The notes beneath the pieces are model-generated. The model saw only the letters and a program-made list of their open reading frames with translations. It was not told the origin of the DNA and made no database searches. A stretch of 64,000 nt of DNA from Cristatella mucedo. Taxonomy: Eukaryota; Bryozoa; Phylactolaemata; Cristatellidae. Below, one piece after another: positions 33,092 through 44,043 of the stretch; the stretch's first letter is position 1; every line of letters starts with the position of its first letter. The translations under genes and the position numbers were made by a program. Location of the stretch: positions 1,939,001-2,003,000 of the forward strand of contig WPIO01000034.1 in the NCBI GenBank assembly GCA_009760855.2, in the 5' to 3' direction.

Positions 33092-33134
<43 letters not shown>
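32993..33134. repeat. Facing (CA)n and (GT)n tracts
   Basis: About 67 bp of CA (32993-33059), a 35-bp spacer rich in TGTGTG and GCGAGCG, then about 40 bp of GT (33095-33134). The two tracts are reverse complements and can pair. Confidence 0.95.
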
Positions 33135-33138
<4 letters not shown>

Positions 33139-33274
33139 CGTGTTTATATACGTATGTGTACGTACGGTACTTTACCGTGTTTAAGCCCCATCTTCATTTA
33201 TAAGCCCCCAGCATGTTTGAGCCAACTTTTAGAGATACAATGTTGTGTTCGATAACTAGATGAACTGAACAATA

Positions 33275-33520
33275 TCAAGACTGATAATGATCATTCATGT
33301 CACTATTACTAAGATCTGCATTGCGAATGGGAATGATACCCTCTTCATCTTCCTCCTTCAAACCACGGGCACGGAAGTTTAGTGGAAACTCTGCTGTTAT
33401 CGTTTTCATCGTCCCTCTCTTCACAGACGGCGTCATCTTCCTTCTGTCCTTTGCTTTTGAAATGCCACACTTCTTGAAACGTATTAACAAACGGCCTATT
33501 GGACACATTTTAGAGACCAT
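33275..33520 (-). pseudogene. pogo-like transposase C-terminal fragment (tentative)
   Basis: The minus-strand frame has RFKKCGISKAKD, which resembles the FKKCGISNAxDG block after the DDE domain of pogo/Tigger-type transposases. A charged stretch LKEEDEEGIIP follows. Imperfect inverted repeats built on TAAGCCCCATCTT occur at 33180-33210 and 33625-33650 and could be element ends. No catalytic domain is present. Confidence 0.45.
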
Positions 33521-33659
33521 TTAATCTTTTTTTGTGGCATTGAAAGCAGGTACGTTGTTTAGCACAATGTTAGAGCGAAAAGAATAACCTCCTACGTATA
33601 AGCTCCATCTTTATTATTCCACTCCGAATTTCGTAAAGATGGGGCTTATACATAATAAA

Positions 33660-33712
33660 AGCTGGTATATATAAATATATATTGCTATATAAAAATATAT
33701 ATATACATATAT

Positions 33713-33743
<31 letters not shown>

Positions 33744-33745
33744 AG
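33660..33745. repeat. Impure (TA)n microsatellite
   Basis: ATATAT tracts with CATATATACACACAC interruptions. Confidence 0.9.
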
Positions 33746-34074
33746 TTGCAAAAAAATACATTAAAAAAACTTTGCCACTACTTTTTACCTTCATCGCTAC
33801 TTACATGGCTTTACCTTTAGAGCTGTCCATGTCCGTACACCACGACTGACTTGATTGCAAATCTTTTAAATTGAAATTTATTAAAGACCATTGAAGCATG
33901 AAAGGACAAATTAATTTCCTTGTAGCTTGCCTCAATGCTAGAAGGCAGAAGATCAATGGTTATTTTCATTAGTAAATAATAAAATAAAATAACTAGTTTG
34001 CATAGCTCCCAAAGAAAACGTATTCTCTATTCACGCGCTGTGCATAAACCTCGGGGCAATGTATGATAGAAACT

Positions 34075-34414
34075 AATGCTGTACTGTCGCAGTAGTACTA
34101 TAATGAAGTTTAAGGACGTAATGTAAGCGTGACGCATGTGACCTCGACGGACTCATCGGCTAACTTGCAAGCATATCTTACCATAGGGGTCGAATATCTG
34201 AGGAAGAAATATCAGTGGTAAGGCTGCGGTTTGTTTCGTTCACGAACTTTCTTGACCGCTCTAATCTCACTATATATCATTCAATCGAACGCTAGCCTGT
34301 CGAGCCACCATAAGTATAAGCTGCTATCTCAGATTCCTGATGGAAGAGGTGCTTTACGTGCTGGCCAACCGCCTGATCAAATCTGAGCACAGTGCAGCTC
34401 GGCGTTGCCAGCCC

Positions 34415-34489
<75 letters not shown>

Positions 34490-34640
34490 ACTCTCTCTCT
34501 CTCTCTCCCTCTCTCTCCCGATGGTACTATATGAGTTCAAGTCGGGTATCGGAAATCTTGAATCGTAGTTCGTCGAATTCCTGGAATCTAAGCTTCGCCG
34601 TCCTTAGGTCGTTGGCTCATGAGGTATACTTTACAGTTGT
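34075..34640 (+). repeat. Dispersed repeat with embedded (CT)n, copy 1
   Basis: Matches 53380-54110 on both sides of the microsatellite. Upstream are TGTACTGTCGCAGTAG and GCAGCTCGGCGTTGCCAGCC; downstream is GAATTCCTGGAATCTAAGC. The CT tract covers 34418-34519 here and is about 240 bp in the other copy. Confidence 0.7.
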
Positions 34641-36634
34641 CATCTTTAAATACCATAGCTGGATCGCTTAAAGTTACTGTGTGATCACGTGACGTCTTTC
34701 GGATAAGTTTGGGGTTTTCCCGTCTTTCCGATTCATAAGGGCTTTTGTGAACTGGTGGCGGCAAGATCGATCGGCGGCAACGCCGTCTCGTTGCCTACCA
34801 TCGTCCCGGTCTCGGCTCCGGCGAGCAATTTTTACTACCACCGAAACCTCTGCGCCTCAAGCTCGGCTTACTCAGCGGTAAACAACGCGAGCACAATCAA
34901 TTCCATGTGCAGCTTGTGGTAGTCTTGTTCTACGTCAGCCTGTTGCTCTCCCCAAAAGTGCATAACATTGTCACCAAGACGTGCAGGCAGAATAAGCTTT
35001 AATGGTCTCGTGATATTTATTTAGCCTGGCTCCTGTCTTTCCTTGCGTCAGAAGCCAGGGGAATAAGTGCTTTTCGTTGCTATCCGTTTCATACTTCGGT
35101 ATCGCTATCTAATCTGGACCATGGATGGTGTGGCACTTTTTATGACTCAAAAGAACAATTCTCGGCTACTAGATATGTGTTACTGGGGCTCAGGCGGCGG
35201 CCTATTTCAGGAGGTCCACGGAGGCCGGGTGAGCATTGCGGAAGCTAAGCCCGTACACGGCGGTACAACTGACTCGATCCGCATATCTCTTAAACCACGA
35301 TGTACGTTGTTTACCTTTTACGAAAAGAAAATTTCTTAATCGCAAGTCCGGTCATTCGAAAAACCTTTTTCATCGTAAATTGCAAAAAACATACGTCACA
35401 GGAGCAAAGTTGGCATTGTTCAGGAACGGAAAGCAAATAAATTTGTATTAAACTTATTAATATTACTTTATATAGCAGAAATGTCTTTACCTTATAGGAC
35501 AAGGTATTATTTTGCAAATGAAGCAAAAAAGCTGATTAATGTTCATTTCGATGAGGAATCCTTGCCATCAGTTGGAAGAGTAGGAAGGCACAAAAAGTTG
35601 GGTTCACTGTTCCATAAGTTGCAGGCGACGGGAATACTTGATCTTTTGATTGTAAAACAAAGCAAAAATTTCTAGATTTCAAAGTCTGGAAAGAAAAGTT
35701 GACATACCGAACAAATAGTTTGCTAATAAATGTCAAAATTAATTAGCATTTTATAAGGGTTCACTTTAAGGTTAATTTTAAGATGAAAATGTTTAATAAT
35801 GACGAAATAGAACAACGTCTTGCTGGAGTAGCCTGCGACTAAGCAAAAGCGACCAGGGAGAGCGTCGCCTCGTTGACTTAGAGCAACAGTGAGAGCGTTT
35901 TGGTGGTGGAGAGCACTCACGCGTAACGTCTAGATGCAGAGCATAAGGGCACAACTGTGAAGCCGACTGGGTGGAGTGGAGTGGAAACCTGAGTATGATG
36001 GTGCCCTAAGAATGAGCGAAAATGGTTTTCACAGAGCCGGATCGGCCGGAAACGTGAGCATGAGACCAGCCGTCGGGAATCGCTAGAGGTGATCTGAGGG
36101 AACGGCCTGACAGTAAAAGCAGCCTCCCAGATTTTCCTAATGGTTGGCAGCGTCTATAACCAGCTGCTCGCGAGGGGCAGTGCTGATGGGTGCCTCCTGC
36201 AAGAGGCTCTCAAACTACTGGCACCCCAGCTATGCCAGTCAGAACTCGTCAACTTTAAATGAATATCCTGATAGAGTCTGAACGATACACTGCTGGCTAG
36301 GACAACAAACTATGCTTTGGGATCACCGCTTGAACATGCAGCAGAGGAAACCACGGGAGCCAATGAGTACAAGACTTTTGACAGAACAGATCTTTTATTC
36401 ACCATTGTTTTGTGAAAATATATTGCTAATAGGCGGAGAAACATTTACTGAAACGCATGAGTTTTTAGTAAAGAAGAATTGCTTTACATATTTACGAAAT
36501 GTCAGCGACGACTTCTGCGCTTTGTGGTGTGTTTTTTGTGCGTTAAATCCAGTCGAAAGAAATAAACGGCGCGTTGATGTTTTGCAAACAATGTTAAGGA
36601 CTCAATACGTGTCATCCTGACGCGCAAAAATGCA
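34641..36634. other. Unassigned stretch
   Basis: A short R2-like piece occurs at 34690-34750 (GTGACGTCTTTCGG and ATTCATAAGGGCTTTTG). Open frames at 35481-35675 and 36312-36620 show no recognisable domain or convincing splice sites. GC is higher at 34750-34880. Confidence 0.35.
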
Positions 36635-37025
36635 GTGACCAACGAAGCGCCGAATACAGGTGAAGCCTTGAACCGTGGAATCACGGTTGGTGACATGCAA
36701 GTACAGCACGAACATACGCAGACATGACAGCAGGAAATCTCACATCATGCCTCATTCTTAAGGGTCTACCGAAGGCCATGGAAACCAAGAGGGTGCTGGC
36801 TAGCCACAGGTAACCCAACCTTCCTTCCTAGAATGTGTCCACAGGACACAGCGACAATTAAATTACACTCGTACCTTTAGGTGTCTATTCCTCCTTGGCC
36901 CGGGCTTTAGTTTGCGAGTATTGAAATGCCTACTATTTACTCTACCCTCTCACTTCTTATTTGATCAAAGACTCCGTTTGCTTCACTAAACGATGTTCTA
37001 TACTTTCTCCATTTTTCTCTCTCTT

Positions 37026-37057
<32 letters not shown>

Positions 37058-37059
37058 CC

Positions 37060-37101
<42 letters not shown>

Positions 37102-37474
37102 CTATCTCTCTCTCTCTCTTTCTCATATCTTCTGAATCTCTTCCTATCTCACTTCGTTCGTGCTCACTGTCTCCATCGCCCTGCGACCATCTTCTTAGGT
37201 CGCACTCTTCCCCTGACCCCTCTACCTGACCCTCTTTTTGTTTGACTGTGTAAGAGGGGCGTGCGACTATCCATTAAAACCTATAAAAGCAGATTATTGT
37301 TAATCAAAAGTTAATCAAAAATAACAAATATTTTGGAACCTTCAAGAACTGGCTCTGGTACATACTAAATACGTGAAAATATGTTGCGTAATGTGGACTT
37401 GGTTCTGTCTGCAATAGAGTGTATGAGTTTCAGTGCCAATTGCACTTACTAATCGGTCATGTGTTGCTGCTTGC

Positions 37475-37648
37475 ATGAGCTACGGGGCAGCTATACGGCT
37501 ACACAGCATGCTATCTGCACAAACCAAGGCTGTCTCTGCAGCTACTAAAATTCAAGATCTAAATTTTGGAGCTGCTCTTGGTACAGCCTCCCAAGCTTTA
37601 AAGAATTTCGGTCGCATTACCGTGCCGATAACGGACGAAATCCGTTAG
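37475..37648 (+). CDS. Possible terminal exon, unrecognised
   Basis: An open frame from ATG (MSYGAAIRLHSMLSAQTKAV) to the TAG at 37648 is alanine-rich and ends ITVPITDEIR. Possible acceptors precede it (TTGCATGAG, or TCTCTGCAG inside). It lies only in the second copy of the direct duplication, within the block missing near 15.5 kb. No family was recognised; it may be a chance frame. Confidence 0.2.
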   Translation: MSYGAAIRLHSMLSAQTKAVSAATKIQDLNFGAALGTASQALKNFGRITVPITDEIR

Positions 37649-37777
37649 CTAGCTGCACTGAGCATTTCAATATTTTTGTCCTGTTTCGTAATGAACTAAA
37701 AATAAGTAGGTCCCAATTTTTGCATTACTAGCATCCTGTTAATTAAAGAATTCATAACGTGGCTACATTAAAAAATA

Positions 37778-37920
37778 TATAAAATTCATTTGTATAGCGC
37801 CCCAAGAGACCTTAATATCTATTAAGGCGCTTCACATATGCCTCTGGGCTCAAGCCCACGACCTCAGCCACACCTTGGTCGGGGCGAGCACCTTACCCAC
37901 TGGATCAAACCAGCTCGGCA
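37778..37920 (-). mobile_element. tRNA-derived SINE (family 1)
   Basis: On the minus strand the head TTTGATCCAGTGGGTAAGG and B-box-like GGGCTTGAGCCC are followed by the shared hairpin tail (AATAGATATTAAGGTCTC, GGGGCGCTATACAAATG). Confidence 0.8.
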
Positions 37921-38674
37921 TTGCTACGTTGGATGGTGTCATTAAGCAAAACTTTGCTACAGTTGTATTGCTCTGCCCCAACCCAAAAATCAGCTTTACC
38001 CTATTGAAGGCACATGGTTTACCATAAGTCGGTTTCATTGTAAGTAGCCTAATTTGTATATGCTGCTTAAAGAAAACTTGCTGGATGACTCAAGACAAAG
38101 TGCCTCTGCCTCGAAAGCTAAGGGTAAAAAGCACCCTCCAAACGACTCAGTTAGTAGGTCTGAGTCCCTACAGCATGCAAATTGTGATGGTCTATTATAG
38201 TTAAAAGATAGCTGAATAAAAAGTGCTCTTTACCGTGGTTTAAACTAGGCTTTTTAATCACCTGATCGTTGCTATATACTTTACCTTTTTACTTTGCGAA
38301 TCTAAATGTACTTTAAATGGCAATCAGGCTAGCACTAGCTAATTGGTTCATGTCTCTAAATAACTACCTATGTTCGTCGCTTCGAATATGATTACTTATT
38401 AAAGGTTTATGTGCTTCCGAGGCAAAGTGCGACATTGATATCGTTACCAAAGCACCAGTTGCTACGGAAGATGCTGTGGACAACTTTCGAGAGTCTCACC
38501 CTGAGTCCATTAGTCATTCAGCCCTCTGATCGAAGGCCATGTAGGGAACGATGGGTGTCGATTACATTTTTAAAAGTTCTCTTATACTGACAAACAATGT
38601 TATTGGTTCAATTTTTTCTTGCTCTTTTTAATTTCTTATCACGGGAAACCATCGGTTCGTGTGAATCAGGAATA

Positions 38675-38825
38675 ATACATAATTCTTTGCATAGCGCCCT
38701 AAGAGAACTTAATCTCTATATTCAGAAGCTGCAAATATGACAGAGGGGCTCGTACCCACAATATCGGAAATCAAATACATTCGCCTTGAACTTGGTCGGG
38801 GTGAGCACCTAAGCAACTGGGCCTG
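38675..38825 (-). mobile_element. Degenerate SINE (family 1)
   Basis: The 3' tail is clear on the minus strand (AGAGATTAAGTTCTCTTAGG, then GCTATGCAAAG), and CACCCCGACCAAG marks the head. The middle is interrupted by unrelated sequence. Confidence 0.65.
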
Positions 38826-39889
38826 TTCATTCTGTGCTAACGTGTGCGAATGCACTGTATGCTGTTACTAGCCATTTGATTTTGCTTTTGTTCCAGCATT
38901 TATTAATTGCCTACAAAGACGATTCACTTCTCTGAATGTGGTTCACCCATGTCTTATTATTGACATTTATCACAGGACTCCAATAAAAGTTCCGATTTTT
39001 GCAGCGGTTATCGCTGACGAGTCATCGGTTTGCTGGTAATGAAGGGTTGATATATATCAGAGCAGGCAAATAATTAAGTAAAGTCGTCCTTAACAAGTTT
39101 TCATTTGCTTCAGGATTGCCTCTCTATGGAAATGTTAGACAATTTTTTAAGGCAATTTAAATGAGCCTTTTTACGGCAAATCACCCAATGCTGCCTAAAA
39201 CGAACAGTGAGAAATGTATCATCTTTTCTATTTTCGATTCGCACCGCCAGTGTATTTCTTTTATCGAGGCAACATTGTGTATGATTATAGCATCAGATAC
39301 TTGCTGCTAAGGCATAAGATGGTCCCGATAATGAAAGAACATAAGCCGTTTTGTAAAACTGAAAGTTCAAGCAGTGGTCACCGGCTAAGGAAATGCCGAA
39401 ATATTTGCGTGGATTGTTGCTTGTTAATATAACTTCATCGATGTAAGTGGCCGAAATCTGAATCTGTTCGTCGCGTCTAGCCTCGATACGATCCGGTGAC
39501 AACTGAGCTAGCCCGTAAGTTATCGGCCGAATCTCTTCGTCAAGTCAGTTAAAAGCTTACAGCAAAAATGGCAATGCTCCAAGCAGACTCTGGCTTATGG
39601 CAAGGCAGAAGACGTAAAGACACATATTTTCATGGTCCGCCAGACAACAGCTTCTTTCGTTTACCATAGCTTACAAATTAGTTTCTTAGCCACCCTCGCT
39701 GACACCACGAGCGAAGCGTCAGCCTCGAATACATCAGTGTCCGCCCTAAGTGAGCTGAACATATTTCCGTCCACATCCTCACCTTGAGTCCACACTAGCC
39801 GCTATGCTTTATCGTGCCTCTGTATACGTCAATCCGGTGCAGTCCTAAAGCAACTGTTCAACTTTTAACAAGCGGCCCGGTAGCAACGG

Positions 39890-40810
39890 CTAAAAGGCTA
39901 AGGTGGTCAATGTAGATGCTGCCTGGAGTAGAATGGAGGAGAACTTGCAGGGCTCTTGCTCGGAGCCTCTGCCTAAGATGACGAGAACTTCAGTAAGACG
40001 AGAGCTACAGTAAGAGGACGAAGGACTGTGTAGCCATCGAGTCGAACGAGTGCCAATCGGTCGGAGGTAGTGTCAAGGGAAAGGCGCGACCAGCTGCAGG
40101 AACGCGAGGCTTGTCAGGTGAATACCTCGTGCCATCGTGGCACCTCTACAGACGCTTAGTACTATCTTGCCCATTCGGAGTACTAGAGTGGGATGTGGTT
40201 CGGGACCAGATAGAGCCGGGTAGTCCGGTAGTGCAGACCGCCTCCTAACCGCCTCCCTCTCATGCTCCCTGACAACCGAGGGATCACGTGTCAGGACGCC
40301 GGCAGAGGATAGGTTGGCATGAGCTGACTGGGAGAGCCCGAGTTGCTAGCTGCCTATCCACAACCCTTCGCTGGCCGCTAGGCCTAGCAGTGCATTGAGC
40401 GTTTTTGCTAAGTCGTCGGTGCAGGGTATACTTAGACACTATAGGTTTCCAATCAAAAGAGTTTAGCCGACCCAAGACGATTTAGGAGATGTGGGCTGGG
40501 CTTCGTTTAGATGATGGCACTGCCCCTGATGGTTGTAAAACGGGCTGTGTCGTAGATGTGGTATGCAGTCGGGATGTGCAGTTAGTGACTGTTGTGACTG
40601 GGGCTTCTCGGGGGACTCCGGTGGGCTGGAGGGGCGAAGAGAGTCTTGCTCTCCCCCTTCCGTACCTAGCGAAATAAACTGGTGGTGCGGGTCGTCGGCT
40701 GGTGTTCAGTTGCTGTGTGTGACGATGGCCAGACTACAGTAAATATCACAGTTGCTAAACGTGTATAGAATACAGGGCGATCAGGAGGATTGGCTGAGCC
40801 CGATTGAGTG
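39890..40810 (+). repeat. Repeat R1, copy 3
   Basis: Closest to the copy at 16.4-17.3 kb, sharing AACGCGAGGCTTGTCAGGTG and ACCTCGTGCCATCGTGGCAC. It ends at about 40800 near GGATTGGCTGAGCCCG, without the R2 continuation. Confidence 0.78.
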
Positions 40811-41596
40811 TCTTTCTTGAATATTTCTGGGATAATATTCACAACTGCCATGCATCTGGTTGAATTGTGGCCTCTCTAAAGAGCTTCACTGATCTGGGTG
40901 CTGGTACACGCTAGGTGCAGCAATTCTTGAAGCCATTGTAGGAGCTTTCTTCCACTGCCTGCTATGGCCACTGTGAGGTCAGTGACTACTCAAAGTTGAT
41001 TCGAGACTGCTTTCGTTCAAACTACTGACATCAAGAACTGCGTCTACAATTCTGTTACAATGCTTCCTTTCTTTGCACCTTTGGTAGGGATGATAGCAGA
41101 TAGAAGTATTGAGACAATGGCTGACTTCAGCAAAGAGCCTGATGAGTGTTCACATTTCTGTTTGAGCAACTGTGGGCAACTTCGGTTATTCTTAATTTTT
41201 AAGTGCTGCTTCCCTTGCACCAGACCACAAAAGCCGAAACTCGTTATTCAGCCATTGGCTGGTCAGATCGCCAAGGACTCATGTCCCTGACCGCTCCTGC
41301 CGGGTTCCCCTACTTGACTGGTGCCCCTATGCTTTCTGGGGGTCAACCGTGCCAGGCGAATTGTTGACTTGAATTGAAACTTGGTGCCAAACTTAAGCCT
41401 ACTAATTAATTCAAAACAAATTCATGCATGATTAAAACTAGAATTCGACTGGAACAGTTAAGTGGCAGTTTACAACCGTGGCTGTATGACCATGTGCAGA
41501 ACGCCATCAGAAGAGGAGTCAGCTCCATACTTAATGTGTTCGAGCACTGTGACCTGTGATCATGGGATTGCTGAACGGTTCTGACTTTGACCCTAG
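40811..41596. other. Unassigned stretch
   Basis: No recognised feature; the open frame at 41060-41290 shows no domain. Confidence 0.35.
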
Positions 41597-42448
41597 GTAC
41601 ACTCAGTTGTACCTTTGCTTTGATCCCTCCCAGCCTTCTAGCACCTTAAATTCTCTCAACTCACTAGCTGCATGCATTGATGACATCTGCACATGGATGG
41701 CAGCAAATTTTCTAAAACTTAACGATGATAAAACTAACATACTAGTTATGGGCAAACCCAGTGTGATCCAGAGATTGGAAAGGCTGACTCTCAAAATTGG
41801 CTCTGCCAGCATATCTCCTGTCGAATCAGCTCGGAATCTAGGTGTCATATTCCAAAGCGACCTCTCGTTAGACGACCATATCAGCTCCACAGTCAAATCG
41901 GCCTATTTTCAGCTTCATAACATTGCTAAAATTCGGGCTTAATTAGATAAAGATACCACGTCCAAGTTAGTTCATGCATTCGTGACATCCCGTCTCGACT
42001 TCTGCAACTCACTGCTTACTGGCCTACCAGCATGTGCGATCAGGCGATTGCAGCTGGTGCAAAACTCGGCAGCTAGACTTGTCTGTCGTGAGCGTCGCAG
42101 TTGCCACATTACTCCACTTCTCGCCGACCTGCACTGGCTACCAGTCAAGCAACGGATTGACTTCAAGGTTTTGTCGCTCACTTTTAGGTCCCTTCATTCT
42201 ATGGCTCCAGCCTATCTGTCAGATATACTACCCCATCAGGCCAAGCATCGTACCAACCGCTTCTCGGAATCCAACAGTCTAGAAATACCTCATACAACCT
42301 TAAATCCTTTGGAGACCGTGCATTTAGTTCATATGCTCCCAAAGCCTGGAACTCCCTCCCGACCTGCGTCAAAACATCCCCTGACCTGACCACATTTAAA
42401 AGGAACCTAAAAACACACCTATTTAGGACAGCATTTAGTGGGTCCCTG
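41597..42448 (+). pseudogene. LINE ORF2 C-terminal fragment
   Basis: Blocks FLKLNDDKTNILVMGKPS, SARNLGVIFQSDLSLDDH, RLDFCNSLLTGLPAC and HWLPVKQRIDFK are present in family order. A TAA after AKIRA and a frameshift at about 42290 disrupt the frame. Compared with the copy at 1-2.1 kb, it retains glutamine (SAYFQLHN) where that copy has a stop. Confidence 0.85.
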
Positions 42449-42610
42449 TGATTCGTCTTTGATGTGCTTATGTGTGCTGACACTGTGCATGCTGCTACTA
42501 ACCACATTTGTATGCTGACCCTGTGCATGTCACCCCTAACCATATTATTCATCACGTTTGTTTTCAAGCATGATTTTACTTACCTTTCAATTGCATTTCA
42601 CTTTACAGCA

Positions 42611-42660
42611 GATGTAAAGCGCCTAGAGAGAGATTAAGTTCTCTGAGGGCGCTTTATCAA
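42611..42660 (+). repeat. Best-preserved LINE 3' hairpin
   Basis: TAAAGCGCC (42615-42623) pairs perfectly with GGCGCTTTA (42648-42656). Inside, AGAGA (42625-42629) pairs with TCTCT (42640-42644), leaving a short bulge and a loop of about 10 bases. SINE copies keep both pairings despite sequence changes. Confidence 0.8.
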
Positions 42661-42668
42661 GTGAATTA

Positions 42669-43390
42669 TTATAATGATTAGGTGCATTTCTGGCGTTCAG
42701 TACCATGTCTGATGTCCACCGATGGCCTCAACGTTGCGGTAACCCAGCAAAATGTTGGAATGCAATTTCAGCCAGATTAGGATCGCCCTAATGATTATTA
42801 GTGATTCGCAAATTACAGATATCAGGAACTGTGTAACGATTATCAGCTTTGCATTGGGCTTCCTTCCGATCTGTATGCTATGGCAACCCAAGGGTCATTA
42901 ATCATTTTCAGGGACCTGTAGAATAACATTATGTAGCTGAGATATGCAATGATTAGATTTATTCAAAACTTGATCCAATTTCAGCTTATTTTATTATCAC
43001 TATCACATAAGACTGACATAGGTAGCAAGAAACTGCTCCTCACTGCGACGGCTACAGTCCGAAATAACCCGGAATCGGGCAGCCCGGAAGTAAATTCGTT
43101 CGGACTGTGCTTGGTTTGTGAACTAATAACTAGTGCAATGTCTTTGTAAAGCCAAAGCCACTGCCGTCTAAACCAATGATTGTGTAAAATTCCGCGAAAT
43201 GTGAAGGTAAACGTGAAGTCGTGCCCGGTGAAAGGCAGGGCGATCATACCACAAAATCACAACTGTGGCTCGGAAGTCGACGCCTACTTTAGCATCATCT
43301 CTTTAAACGCTCTGCAACGGCTTCTGATCATTTTAAGCAAGTAATACAAGGAAGTAGCATTAAAAAGCTCGCGGCCACATAGATTTGATG
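42669..43390. other. Unassigned stretch
   Basis: Nothing recognised. Short inverted GC-rich words occur near 43065-43095 (AACCCGGAATCGGGC). Confidence 0.35.
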
Positions 43391-43518
43391 CAATGCAACT
43401 TGGTCAACTGCTACAAATGCTTTAACACCGTCTTGTACAAGCTTCTTCCTGACGCAGCTGCAGCCTCTACCTCTGCAAGAGCTTCAGCCCAGATGCAGCA
43501 AGCAAAGCATGCTGAAGG
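43391..43518 (+). CDS. Possible short exon, unrecognised
   Basis: The frame MQCNLVNCYKCFNTVLYKLL continues into an alanine/serine/glutamine-rich segment (ASTSARASAQMQQAKHAEG). It meets a good donor, GAAG|GTACTT. Three cysteines in NLVNCYKC could bind metal, but no family is recognised. A TAA lies 11 codons upstream of the ATG. It may be chance. Confidence 0.25.
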
Positions 43519-44043
43519 TACTTATATGAGGGCTACGTTTTCAGACCCATAGAAACTAACCACGAGCTAGTATAACAAAAGGAAATGTACTACCCAACGA
43601 ATCGCACGCCTATTAATGCTGGCATCACCAACACGGTTGTTAACTTACTTTTGCCGGTGTTTTCTGGGCATTTAGAATAAAGCCAGCCGATATTTGGCAA
43701 GCCCTAGCTAACCAGCATGAATCTCCGAGAAATTAAAACATTTCCATCACACCAGTAATCGCATCAGAGAAAGGATGACATGATAACTATTAATTGCTGC
43801 ACTTGTGTACAGCACTTCAAAATTTCGCTTGAACCTTACAGCGTTATCACTTGTATGAACAGAAATTACCATTAACACAGAGTAATGACGTTTATAGTGA
43901 ATTCGCATTTCAAAGGAGCACAATCGCATTCAGCATCACGGCTTCAGTGAAGCAGCTGCTTCAAGTCATGACCTAGGCATTAACACTAGGATCTGCTGCT
44001 GCAGCTGTGCAATAGCAGAGGTTGCTCTGTCGAGGCACTAAAG
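43519..44043. other. Unassigned stretch downstream of CARD gene 2
   Basis: Probably the 3' flank of the minus-strand CARD gene. No coding signal was recognised. Confidence 0.35.

Larger units (their letters stand above)
36635..40810. repeat. Direct segmental duplication, copy 2
   Basis: Colinear with 14770-17335. It opens with CCAACGAAGCGCCGAATACAG (compare 14777), contains the (CT)n tract at about 37017-37112, and ends in repeat R1. About 0.8 kb at 37465-38265 and 1.2 kb at 38490-39670 are not in the other copy. Confidence 0.75.
41597..42668 (+). mobile_element. LINE copy 2, 5'-truncated
   Basis: Starts abruptly within the RT domain at GTACACTCAGTTGTACC (the YTQLYLCFD region, just after the YADD motif). 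It runs through the C-terminal region and 3' UTR and ends with an intact 3' hairpin (42615-42656) and ATTATTATAATG. The frame has a stop at about 41940 (LDKDTT context) and a frameshift near 42290, so it is inactive. No clear target-site duplication was found by eye. Confidence 0.88.
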
